Below are positions 32,242 to 42,913 of a stretch of 64,000 nt of DNA, one piece after another (the stretch's first letter is position 1; the number at the start of each line of letters is the position of its first letter). Both the position numbers and the translations under genes were made by a program. The notes under the pieces are model-generated. The model was not told the DNA's origin, ran no database searches, and saw only the letters and a list, made by a program, of their open reading frames with translations. This DNA is from Takakia lepidozioides (lineage: Eukaryota > Streptophyta > Takakiopsida > Takakiales > Takakiaceae), in assembly GCA_030704615.1 (NCBI GenBank), contig CM060733.1:31372001-31436000 (forward strand), given 5' to 3'.

Positions 32242-32580
32242 TCAAAACTTTTTTTTTTCTAGCGCTAGTCTCTCTTGCACTGCCTGTGGTGTAGCAATTG
32301 TTTGCTTCTGTAGAATCGTCGTGCTCTTCACTTGGAGATCCTCCATCTCTCTAATTTTCTTCATCCCGGACAAACAAGAAGGCCTTGTTTGGAATAACCG
32401 CAGGAAAGCTTGTAAAGCGTAGAGCATGAAAGTGTGGTTAGCACAGAATGGTACAGGCAAGTGAGTGTAAGCCTGCGGGGCTTGCAAATAGTGAATGAGA
32501 GAGAGAGTACTTTCGACCTGTCCTTCTTTGCGCCACTGCGTAAGTAGTAGAGCTAGTGTATAGTCCGTGATATCCGCCAT
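32242..32580 (-). pseudogene. N-terminal part of the E-family extra ORF, inverted relative to the rest of E1
   Basis: Starts MADITDYTLALLLTQWRKEG and continues LQAPQAYTHLPVPFCANHTFMLYALQAFL and KSTTILQKQTIATPQAVQ. The same peptides precede the extra ORF in E3 (minus strand, 52.5-52.9 kb). In E1 the rest of the ORF runs on the plus strand from 32637, so this roughly 340-bp piece is inverted. Confidence 0.7.
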
Positions 32581-32636
32581 AGCTACAAAGCTATAGCTTT
32601 GATTGCCTCTCCCGTCGAGACACTAGTTAACTGAAG

Positions 32637-35600
32637 GTGGAGGGGTTATTATGCAAAGAGTGGTCTTTGCATCATCGAGAATTGATGATCCAGTTCATCA
32701 AGAACATTGAGCCATGGACAGGATTTACCCAGGTGAAGGGTGTAGATATACAAGTTACTCCACAGTACTTGCAACAGCTTTTTGAATTACCATCTGGTAA
32801 TGTGAGCGTGGATGAGCACCGGGCAAGATTGCAAGTAAAGGATCTTTTCCAAGAAATGAGTTTCTTCAGGAACCAGGGATTCACTTGCACCAAGGCTGAG
32901 TATCCATGATTGAGGAAAATTGGCCAGATACTGAACATTTTGTTTGCCATGAAACAAAACCAACAGTATCTTAGCAGATCTTTCATGGAGGAGGTACTGA
33001 AAGCTTTGAGAAGAGAGGATGCAGCTTGGGCGGAGATGATGTAAAGTGGTTTGGTGGAGGAGATGAAACGGTTACAGAATACTACTACCAAGTCTCCAAT
33101 CGTTGTGTCTGGCCCAATTATTGCACAGATTATCTTTTATTCTTGTTTGCTTGATGCGTGAGAACGCAAAGTAATGGGGGTATTTGAGGTAGCCACAACT
33201 AGTTGAGGAGCAAGGCTCTTCACAAGGTGAAGGGGGATTGGAGAGGCAGCACCAATCCAAGAGACAGAAGAGGGACGCAACTGTAGTGGCGGATCCACTA
33301 GCCACAATGAATCCTCAAGATGATGTTTCCATAGTTCCTGCACAGGATGAGGTGCAGTAGCACAATGGGCTGTTATTACTGGAAGCACGGCCATTAGAGA
33401 GGGAGGAAGAAGTCACCTCAGTACCACGGCCAGCACAGCCAGCTGATCAGGTTGTCCCAATGGTAACTCAGACCGGACATGTTGTTACAACCGAGCCTCT
33501 TCCTGTGGAGAGAGAGGGGTTGGACATCCCCACTATAGAGCAAGTAGTGGCAGAAATTGAGAAGGGTGACCTTCTCTATGAAAACTCTGGCATGGTCGGA
33601 GAACCAATAGTACCAAAGACGCAGAGCCTGCCCAAGGAAATCCCTGTTGTGCAGGTTATGCCCAAACCTGTGGCGGAGGTTAAAGGGGTAAAGCACAAGG
33701 GTACTACAGCACTTGTGGAGGATGAGGTGGCTCAGGAAGAAGATCTTGTGGGATCATGGCCTGACTGGTCTGTGAAACATCAAACTGTGGAGAATCAGGA
33801 AGAACAACAGCAAGTTCTCCATGAAGACCCACAGCAGGCCATGCTTATGAGTTCCATAAGCAGGACTCTTAACCTATTGGGCACCTATGTCAAGACTCGT
33901 GTTCCTTCCACACAATTGGCAGCATTGCGGGAGGAGCTCAAGCAAGAGTTTGAGGCAAGAATTGCCACTGAGTGTGCAAACAAGGTGGATGTGGAGGCCG
34001 ACCTCAAGTTGCAGAAAAGAGTTGGAGGATACTAAATCTTCTGCCCTACAGCTTGCGAAGGAAAATTTGATTGAAGCATGTCTGGAGCAGGAAAAGTTGC
34101 ATGAAGTACATAAGTAACAGCTATACCAGTTGCAGGTTAAGCACGAAAGCAAGTTGCAGGAAGTGAAGTTGCTTCATACAGAATTGGAAGCAGTCCATCA
34201 GAGAATGACCATACAGTGTGCCACACTGACGATTAATCTGGAGCTGATTGCACTAGAAGTGAAGAACCAAGCTGAGAGATGTTTAATGGCGGAGACAGAG
34301 TCAGTGGAGCAGGGGAAACTCATTGTTGACATGAAGGCTACTATCTGTTGCAATGAGGATACCTTTCAATAGTACCGTCAGGTCGATGCCTAGAATGATA
34401 TGTACATCTTTGAATTGCAGCAAACAACCACATTACGGGAGAATGGGCTTTCCGTGACTGACAAGGCCTGGAAAGAAGCCAATAATCTGTCTGCTGCCTA
34501 TACAGCTCTGGTTGAACCTCATGCGAAGCGCATGGAGAGTTTATAGCAGCAGTTGGAAACATATAGACTCAAGGAGGAGCAGGATCTCCGTGGTGCTACA
34601 CAAGACTTGGTGAATAATCATCTTTTGCAAGAGTGGTTAACACAAGGGCCAGTAGAAGGGAAAACACCAAGAAAGCTCACCCAAGATGAGATGAATGATC
34701 TCAGGCTACGGGTGCAGAACATTGCCTCAACCACTATAGACAATGTCTATAGTCGGATAGCTGAGTTACAGGAGGATGTAGAAGGGCTGCAGACTCAACT
34801 GGATGACTTGAGCTCCAACATTGTCAAAAGGGCCTTTGTTCCTGAGGAACAGCTCGTGGCTACTTATTTGCACGCAGGGACTCTGATTTTCCAATCTTCA
34901 GCACAGGAGGTGCAGGACTTGCCAACATCAGGAGGGATAGTAGCACCAATATCACAGCAACCACACCAGGTCGACAGTGTTGATACCATGGCACTGCAAC
35001 AATCTGAGGTTTGGGGTGATGCTTGTTTTAGCCCACCTACTACTCCTGCTGCACTTGAATACAATCGGGCTATGATTCTGCCCTTCAACCAAATTCCCAT
35101 TGTTATGGATTTGGGTTGGAAAGAATTCAGTCCTCCAGAGTATTTGGCACACTATTACCAGATCATGCGCATTTTTGGTTGCCAGTGGCAACTCGGACTA
35201 AGGTTCTTCCAACTGACCGACCCATTGAAGATCACCATTTTACACGGTACTGGTCTGAAGCAGGCACCATGCTGAAGGAATTAATTGTCTTCCAGATTGT
35301 TCATGGATACATCTACACCAAGACCAAGGAGGTACCTAGTTTGGTCATGGGTTGTGGACTGTATTATGTTGCTTGTTTTATTTCACTCTATCACATTGAG
35401 CAGCAAAAGATGCAGATGAGATTTCAGACTTATTCCAATGGGGATCATTGGGTGTTACCTTTAGTTCCATCACATACATGTTTGTATGATGTAAGGATCA
35501 TGCTTCAGAAGGATCCCCAACTTTGTTCTTGGCTTACTTTTGCTCTGGAGAACTTGGCCAGGGAGAACTTGGGTCTTGACCACATTTTTCCTAAGGGGCA

Positions 35601-35967
35601 TGAAGCCAGAAAGTGGTTACACTTTTCCAATGTCATTGGCACACCACTTACCTATACAGATGATGAGCTGCGGGCATACACTAATCTTGCTCGAAAGCGG
35701 TTGAGACAAGTTTTAAAGTTTAAGCTTCCAGACATGGTGGGCACACACTGTATGCCGCGCAAGATTCCTGAGAAGCCACATAAGGTCAGGGCACCAAAAG
35801 GCCACCGGGGGGAAGATGATTCTGACACTACTGGTTCTATGGAGGAACCTTTTGACATGGCTGAGGATTATGCAATACAAATGGCGGAGAAGAAACGACG
35901 GGGATCTCCTATGCCTGAAAAGTTGCCTCCTTATCAGCCAAAGGAAGGCCAGTCCGCTCCAATCTAG
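32637..35967 (+). pseudogene. Extra ORF of Ty3/gypsy element E1 (coiled-coil protein), broken
   Basis: Homologous to the extra ORF of E3 at 51317-52520: both share TPxYLQQLFELPSG, DEHRARLQ/EEHRARLQ, AMKQNQQYLSRSF and EQVVAEIEKGDLLYE. It continues about 2 kb further than E3: a coiled-coil region (33880-34560), then WKEFSPPEYLAHYYQIM and LGLDHIFPKGHEARKWLHFSN, and a basic C-terminus. Total about 1,100 codons. Stops (for example TGA at 32907-32909, TAG at 34372 and 34545) and shifts break it. Its place between integrase and the 3' LTR matches the sense extra ORFs of Tat/Athila-type elements. Function unknown; not a known gag or env domain that I recognise. Confidence 0.7.
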
Positions 35968-36106
35968 TTGACAACCATCCCCACCAACCACCGACAGGGC
36001 TCGGGCTCACACACAGAGCCCTCCGAGGGTCTCTCACCGGCAGAAGGGTGTTCATTCACAGAGGTTTGCTGATCCTAAGTAGTAATCCGTGAGGACACGG
36101 CTTTTT

Positions 36107-36120
36107 GAGAGGGGGAGGGA
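36107..36120 (+). promoter_or_regulatory. Polypurine tract of E1
   Basis: GAGAGGGGGAGGGA, 3 nt before the TGTTAG start of the LTR. This is the plus-strand primer site expected next to a 3' LTR. Confidence 0.8.
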
Positions 36121-36123
36121 TAT

Positions 36124-36959
36124 TGTTAGAGGGCTGTCTGGGACTTAGACAGTTTTACGGGTTCTGTGGGGTACCCTTACTTTTGCGCAGACTTACAGAT
36201 GGTAGATTTAGACCAACAGAGGCCTTAGGGGTGACAAACATAGGCCTTAGGGGTGGTAGACAGGTTTACACAGTCAGTCACAGCCTTACACAGTTAGACA
36301 CAGCTTTACACAGCCTAACACAGTCAGTCACAACCTGACACAGCCTACCACAGTCAGACATAACCTAACACAGTCTGACACAGCCAGACATAGCCTCACA
36401 CAGCCAATCACAGCCGACACAGTCACAGCCCGACACAGCTTCACACAGCCAGTCACAACCCGACACAACTTGGTACAACCCGACACAACGTTCACAGGGA
36501 ACGGTTATCATTGGCAGGGAATGACATCTGCAGAGGGAACGGGTGATCTGTCTTGGATGACAGTTAGTTAGTTAGGCGGTTAGAACAACTTGCAGGTAGA
36601 ATAGGCAGAGTAGAAACATGGAGAGGGTCACTTCTTGCATCACTTCTGAGACGTTACTGGAGGAGATCTGGCAGAGAGCACGATCTGGGAGCACAGGGAT
36701 GGAGATTACACAGAGGAGGAGATACGACGGGATGATGCTTGATTCATGCAAGCTGTAGAGATGCACGGTAGAGCAGATTAGAGACACCATGGCTTCAGCC
36801 TGATACTTGATAGTATATTAATCGGAAACATATTTTATATTCACATTGTGTAGAGAGACCTGAGTGAAGTTGTGGAATGAATGCTTGAGTAGATGGAACA
36901 TGGTGGATTGCAGAAGCAATCTGATACTTAATCATAGACAGTAAGGTAACTTGCTAACA
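36124..36959 (+). mobile_element. LTR of E family (3' LTR of E1)
   Basis: 836 bp from TGTTAGAGGGCTGTC to GCTAACA, with TGTTAG/CTAACA inverted ends. It contains a CACAGCC-type minisatellite at about 36258-36500. A polypurine tract lies on the left and E-family leader plus gag start on the right, so it serves as 3' LTR on one side and looks like a 5' LTR on the other. Confidence 0.85.
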
Positions 36960-37122
36960 TGAATGCGAGAATGAATACAAATAGGAAGCACCCCCATGAT
37001 ACACTAGCTGTAGGTCATGACTGATTGTTCTGAGCGGGCTGAGTGCTTAGAGATTTCCAACTCTTCTATCTTGGAGTTCCCACCTCGGATAGCAAAAGGA
37101 TGGGTGAGTAAAAGCCGCTCGA
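36960..37122 (+). pseudogene. Leader and truncated gag start of an E-family element
   Basis: Leader as in E2, E4 and E5, then ATG at 37017 and about 35 codons (SNSSILEFPPRIAKGWVSKS), after which similarity is lost. A remnant of a second element sharing the LTR at 36124-36959. Confidence 0.75.
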
Positions 37123-37257
37123 CAGGTCCTTAGGACCTCTTTCCTTGGCTACATGGTGTCCCACATGACACCTTTCTTTATAGGGCCCACCCCCGAAAGG
37201 GGGCAGTAGCCGCAAGGCGAAGTGGCTGATATTAGTTACGTTGGCTGCGGCCGGAGT

Positions 37258-37279
37258 CTTCTCTCTCTCTCTCTCTCTA
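37258..37279 (+). repeat. CT microsatellite
   Basis: A run of TC/CT dinucleotides, about 10 units. Confidence 0.9.
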
Positions 37280-38334
37280 CTGCAAGGTGAAGGAAACGAG
37301 CAACAAGACAATGAAGCAGCCCTGATGGACACTACACCTGCCAACACGGAGGTCCAACAGGTAGCACCTGCAGAAATCGCAATGTAGGCAAACGAGGTGG
37401 AAGCCATAGCCGCACAACGACAGCCAGCAGTACAGGTGACACAAGGCCAGTAGCCAATTCACCCAGCAAGAAAATAATTCCAACTTGGAATTATTACTCT
37501 CACAGCACGTTCTTGATACAACAGCATGGGACACAGGTTTGGAGGAAACGCCAGTGAATGCAATTCTCTAGGCAGTACAAGCCTTGAGCCATGTGACAAC
37601 CTACATAGACAGAGCCAAGGATTACATAATCCCGGATAACCTTACCATGACCAGGGACCACCTCAAAGAAAAGCACCAGAGAGAATTGGCAGCAACACGA
37701 ACCATATGTAACCATGAGGCTACGATTGCAGGCAAAGGCAAAAGGACAAAACACAACATGTCCAAGCCAACCTTGATGCAGAAAGAGAATGATCCTGAAC
37801 CATAGAGGCAGAGGTTGCGACACTCAAAGAACAGCTACATGCTGCTAAGAACCATGGAAACAAGTTGCTAGCAAACAACATTGTACTACTGAGGAAGAGG
37901 GAAAAGATCGAGAGTAGGCTATTCACAACCAATACAGAGAGAGACATTGTCATAGGCAATGAACAAGAATGGAAGCAGCAGCTGGAGAAGCTGACACTTC
38001 AAGTAGGGCTAGATGCAGCAGATGCATCCCTGGCTTGAGCATGGTTAAATGATGGGAATCCTCTCGAAATGAAGAAACTCAACAGATCGATGGTACAACA
38101 AATGAAATGTCAATTTGCAAAATTGGTGACAGACATTCACGAGGAATTCTTGCCACTAATTCCAGAACAGGAGGAGCTCATGGATGAGGACGAACAGGAG
38201 GAGCAAGACCACGAACAAGAACCACCAATACAATCAACAACAACCACACCAGCACAAACACCACCAGTGCAATTTAACTTTTTTGCAAACCCTACAAGCA
38301 ACTTTTTGTTTTTTTTGTTTTTAAAAAATAAAAA
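37280..38334 (+). pseudogene. Decayed coiled-coil coding sequence, probably another retroelement extra ORF
   Basis: Pieces in shifting plus frames: YIDRAKDYIIPDNLTMTRDH, EAEVATLKEQLHAAKNHG, ERDIVIGNEQEWKQQLEKL and MVQQMKCQFAKLVTDIHEEF, ending in an acidic Gln/Thr/Pro tail. Style and coiled-coil content resemble the E1 extra ORF but the sequence differs. Multiple stops. Confidence 0.45.
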
Positions 38335-38609
38335 ATAAAGGAAACCTCAGGCCCTTGAGGAGGGGGAAAAATTAACCCCCTTTCATTTATGGGCCATGAG
38401 ACCTACAGGAGGATCAACGCCCAGACATACCGTCGTCACGAACAATCCCACACATGGGGTAATGCAGCGGGTTTGAACCGGCCCGAACCACCAGGGCGAC
38501 ACACTGTGCACTTACAAGCCGATGCATTTTTTTAAAATCTTTTGCACTTTGATTCTTTTTTGTTTTTGTTTTTTTTAATTCATTCTAGTGGTTACAAGTG
38601 AGCACATAG
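38335..38609. other. Short gap, no gene seen
   Basis: T-rich tracts and no coding evidence. Confidence 0.5.
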
Positions 38610-38963
38610 ATGTATTCCATGGAGATAAACAAAACTGTTCATCCGGTGTCTTCACGGTGGATGTATCGCATGGAGCGTTACATGAAAGATCTTAAGGGAT
38701 ACGTTAGGAATTACGCAAAGCTAGAAGGGAGTACGGCTGCAGGGTATGTTCTTGATGAGGCCATGGGGTTCATGACTGAGTATATACAATCATTTGATGC
38801 AACTCAACGGCGGACTTGGGATGCAAATGCGGAGGAAGGAGTTGAGGACGAGGTCTTGGAAGGTGTCGGCAAAAAGCGGGACATGACTGGAGCTAAGAGA
38901 GATGCAGCACAAATTTTGTATGTGCTGAACAATACCAATGTCATGGCTCCTTGGGTGCAGTGA
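38610..38963 (+). pseudogene. CACTA (En/Spm) transposon fragment with DUF4218-like domain
   Basis: VSSRWMYRMERYMKDLKGYV, RNYAKLEGSTAAGYVLDEA and MGFMTEYIQ match the DUF4218 pattern (RWMYPxERYLxxLKxYVRN..PEGSIAEGY), which in plants occurs downstream of the TNP2 transposase of CACTA elements. It ends with a possible GTGAGT donor at 38962. The transposase itself is not in the window. Confidence 0.75.
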
Positions 38964-39754
38964 GTACTTCTTTTCATTGCACCTTATTCATATCAAGTTC
39001 ACTTTCAAATCTGACTGTCACCGGTGTAATCAAACCGCCCACAAAGTCACAAATGTCAGTGGTTCATCATGATTATAACCACTAATGTAGTAACGGAATG
39101 TCTGAGTGAGTGACTTGTTGGAAGAGCATGTTGATTTACAAGTCATTCTGCTCACTCCTCCAGCGGTTTGAAACAGTGGTTTTCAAAGTATCATTCATGC
39201 TAGGACTTTTTGCTAAGTAATGCAACACTTCATTGCTAACATGTGTCATTCTTGTTGCCATTTTGTGACAGAAAGTATGCAACAGAGAATGCACAGTTCA
39301 CAGCAGACAGAGGCATGTGGTGATGAGTGGCGTGCCAATCGACGTCTACCTTATCAGATCAACCAATACATAGGTCATTAGATGGTGCCACGGCTCTAAA
39401 TAAAGAAGACCTGGCTATGTTGGTTACCATTGAAGCGGCATTTGTACAACCAACCGCTATTCCAGTTGAGGAAAGTGATTGAGATGGTGACGAATATGTT
39501 TCAGATTCAAAATAAAGTTTATTGTTGGAACCATTTGTTCAATAACATCATCCTTCTGGACACTTGTCTATTTCTCAAAGTCTGTCACGAGTGCACAAAC
39601 CACTTAAAAGTTTTCATGTATCACCACAAAAGTGGTACCAATAACTGTTGTGTAGGCAACCACTTATGAGTGACCTCTAGAATAGTGGTTCCCATTACTG
39701 CAGTGTCTTTCACCACCCACTCTCCACCACTGTAAAAGTGGTACAAATCAATGA
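38964..39754. other. Non-coding flank of the CACTA fragment
   Basis: Recurring ACCACT/AGTGGT words (for example near 39080, 39170, 39640 and 39720) on both strands, as in subterminal repeats of CACTA elements. No gene seen. Confidence 0.45.
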
Positions 39755-39970
39755 GGTGTCTTTAAACACTCAAGATCAACGTGCACTGTCCCCGTCCACG
39801 TGGAATATTATATTAATTAATTAAAATAGATTTCCAAATCACAAATCATAAATAAAAATTGAATTATTACACGTGGAGTAGCAAGTGGTTTCAACCACTT
39901 CCCAGCACTAAGGTGTCTATAACCACTCACAATGTACCACTGCACCCGTCCACGTGGAATATTATATTTA
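39755..39970 (+). repeat. Direct subterminal repeats, probably of the CACTA element
   Basis: CCGTCCACGTGGAATATTAT occurs at 39792 and 39946, each preceded by a GTGTCTxTAA..CACTCA block and followed by A/T-rich sequence. The repeat unit is about 60-70 bp. Confidence 0.7.
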
Positions 39971-39984
39971 TTAACTCAAATATA

Positions 39985-41174
39985 TTACCAAATAAAAAAT
40001 AGTGACAACATGACTTCATCCCAATATCGCAAATTGAGAAACGAGAAAGGCTCTTGGTCCATTGGCAAGTTGTATCTGTTGTATTCGTACCCTATTGGCA
40101 TGATCTCCTCCAAGCCGTACAATTCACAGTATCGATGATGGATTGGCGTATGGCACTGTGGGCATGCACTCCGAGTAAGGGCAGCTATCACAAGACATGT
40201 ATTATGGAAGAAATGCCCACAAGACCCAAGCATGTGTGCTTCCTTTGGTCCAAAGGGGTTTTCACAAATCGTGCATACTGATCCATCTGTGATGAACGAA
40301 GGCACAAGGTTTTGTAGTATATCCGTACGATTATTGAGTTTCACATGGGCTGATTTTTGTGGCCTCGTATCCCACTCTTCCTCAATCTCCAGTTCCCAGT
40401 TAATGCTCATGTTGGTATTAGAAATTGTGTGCGAACAACGGTTAAATTCTTCTACATCAGCCCAGAGGGTGAACCCAGTGTACTGCAAGTTCTCCTTATT
40501 GCGAATATAATTGTTATACCTCTCCAAGTTAGCGATAATGTTGTCCCGATAAAGGCCGCCTGGCATACCTACAATCTCTTGTAGTTGAGACAACGCCCAC
40601 TCCGTTTCTCTTACTCGCGATGCCAAGGTTTTTTCCAAACCACACCCAATTTTCCCAGTGCCCAGCCCCTGGTACATACCTCCGAATGTCCATATCGTGC
40701 GCCAAACGGAAGGCAACCGCCCTAGCAATATCCCGCTCCCTAACCACCTCATACAAACCACCAAAATAATCAGTGTGAACGGTTGTCCTCGAACATTCTC
40801 CAGATTCAAGCATGACCTCTTTCCCTTTCTAACTTCTTTCATTCATAATTTGTTGTTCGTTTGGCACAATGTATTCCATATACCCGGGTATGGGCCCGGC
40901 TTCGGAATCTGCCATGACCATTTTTCCTACCCCTTGGCTCCCTTCTGTATGCATTTGTATAGTTCGCAGTTCTATGGATGATTGGTGCGGTACAATTATG
41001 AACATCGACGGAATGGCAAGTTGATTCCACTTTCATTTGCAAGTCCAGTATTTGTTTCCTTTGCTTCTCAACGATCTCCTCCAATTCTTTGACAACCACC
41101 ACAGCTTGAACAAGCACTGGTACGGGCCACAACATGACCATCCACACAGGAGGTACACCCTGTGCCATTACCAA
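39985..41174 (-). CDS. RING-H2 zinc finger protein with one or two frameshifts
   Basis: The C-terminal part (39985-40640) has VCTICENPFG, GSCGHFFHNTCL and RSACPQCHTP, giving the C-x2-C, C-x-H, H-x2-C, C-x2-C pattern of a RING-H2 domain, usually an E3 ubiquitin ligase, followed by YGLEEIMPIGYEYNRYNLP. A one-base shift near 40640 joins it to GGLYEVVRERDIARAVAFRL upstream. A coiled-coil N-terminus (KELEEIVEKQRKQILDLQ) lies in the frame starting at 41174. It could be a host gene or a transposon passenger. Confident about the RING domain, not about the full gene model. Confidence 0.6.
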
Positions 41175-41518
41175 TCATTCTTGTGGCATCAGCTTCGATA
41201 GTGATGGATGATTTTCAAATCATGCCATGCAAAAAGGATGGGGAGTGGCTCAAGTATTTAGAGGAATACTTTAAGATGATGATCATTCCAGCACAGCAAA
41301 TCCCAGAGATGTTGGAAAAGGTATTCAAGGCCTTAACCCCCTGCAAATCATTAGGCCAACTACATCTGCTCAATCAAATTTATACCTTTGAGATACAAGA
41401 TGAGGCCATTGGCCAAGGAGGAGACATGGTCAGGGGCAGAATTGGTCGAATTCTGGCCCGCCAAGCTCCCCTAGATTACAAGGAGCTGGTAGCTTACAGG
41501 TGGGACAGTGGGCTTTGA
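41162..41518 (+). CDS. Unidentified ORF next to assembly gap
   Basis: 118 codons containing GEWLKYLEEYFKMMIIPAQQ and KSLGQLHLLNQIYTFEIQ. The start overlaps the 5' end of the RING gene on the other strand. It might be a fragment of a gag-like protein, but no domain is recognised and the gap follows 29 bp later. Confidence 0.35.
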   Translation: MPLPIILVASASIVMDDFQIMPCKKDGEWLKYLEEYFKMMIIPAQQIPEMLEKVFKALTPCKSLGQLHLLNQIYTFEIQDEAIGQGGDMVRGRIGRILARQAPLDYKELVAYRWDSGL

Positions 41519-41547
41519 TGATCAATCCTCCTAGCAGTAGATGTGGT

Positions 41548-42047
41548 NNNNNNNNNNNNNNNNNNNNNNNNNNNNNNNNNNNNNNNNNNNNNNNNNNNNN
41601 NNNNNNNNNNNNNNNNNNNNNNNNNNNNNNNNNNNNNNNNNNNNNNNNNNNNNNNNNNNNNNNNNNNNNNNNNNNNNNNNNNNNNNNNNNNNNNNNNNNN
41701 NNNNNNNNNNNNNNNNNNNNNNNNNNNNNNNNNNNNNNNNNNNNNNNNNNNNNNNNNNNNNNNNNNNNNNNNNNNNNNNNNNNNNNNNNNNNNNNNNNNN
41801 NNNNNNNNNNNNNNNNNNNNNNNNNNNNNNNNNNNNNNNNNNNNNNNNNNNNNNNNNNNNNNNNNNNNNNNNNNNNNNNNNNNNNNNNNNNNNNNNNNNN
41901 NNNNNNNNNNNNNNNNNNNNNNNNNNNNNNNNNNNNNNNNNNNNNNNNNNNNNNNNNNNNNNNNNNNNNNNNNNNNNNNNNNNNNNNNNNNNNNNNNNNN
42001 NNNNNNNNNNNNNNNNNNNNNNNNNNNNNNNNNNNNNNNNNNNNNNN
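41548..42047. other. Assembly gap of 500 Ns
   Basis: Exactly 500 unknown bases, a common placeholder length. It hides the rest of the E2 extra ORF and its 3' LTR. Frames reported across it are meaningless. Confidence 0.99.
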
Positions 42048-42870
42048 AGCCTTGCTCTTCCATTGCAGTGGTTTGCTGGCTCAAACACTTCCATCTCCTT
42101 TCTTTCTTGCGCATCAAGTATGCCAGAATCAAGAATTATTTGAGCAATGATTGGCCAGACACTATGATAGGAGACTTGGCGGTAAGAGTAGTACCTTGTA
42201 ATATTTGCATCTCCTCCACCAGTGCGTTGTACATTATGTCCGCCCATTCTACCTCTTGTCCTTTCAGGGCTTTGAGAGTATTTCCTCCGTGAAGGATCTG
42301 CTCAAATACTGTTGGTTTTGTTTCATGGCAATCAGAACGTTCAAATACTGGCCTACCTCCTTTAGCCCTGGGTTACACGGCCTTGGTACACAAGCATAAC
42401 CCTGAGTTTTAAAGAAACTCCCTTCTTGGAATAAGTCCCCTATTTGCAGTCTTGCCCTTGTGTTCCTCCACATGTGCACTGACCTGATGCAATCGAAACA
42501 ATTGCTGGAGGTATAGGGGAGTAATCACTAATTCAACTCCTCTTCACGTTGTTGTTCCTGTCCTTGGCTCAAAGTTCTGCAAAAATTGTAACATGTATGT
42601 TATTTATGGTGTAATGTCCAATCTATGCTTAGTAATCCTTGCAATCTCAGCTCCTTCAGTATCTGTATCGCCTATGGGGTAGCAATCGTTTGTTTCTGCA
42701 GAATTGTGGTGCTCTTCACCCTGATTTCTCCATTCCTCTCACTCTCTTCATTCTAGACTCACAAAATGTTTTGGCTTGTAACAACTGAAGAAATGCCTGT
42801 AGTGCACAAAGCATAAACGTATGGTTGCCACAAAAAGCTATGGGTAATTTCTTGTAAGCCTGTGGGGCTT
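42048..42870 (-). pseudogene. E2 extra ORF, N-terminal part up to the gap
   Basis: QIGDLFQEGSFFKTQGYAC and AMKQNQQYLSRSFTEEIL match E3. The sequence becomes out of frame before the gap, where PIIAQIILDS is still visible. Confidence 0.65.
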
Positions 42871-42913
42871 GCAAGCATCGCTCAAGAGAAAAGATCCGCT
42901 CTGTGTTTCGTCC

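Noticed and set aside
41494-42292. Open frames crossing the N gap on both strands
   Set aside because: They consist mostly of unknown residues and have no support.
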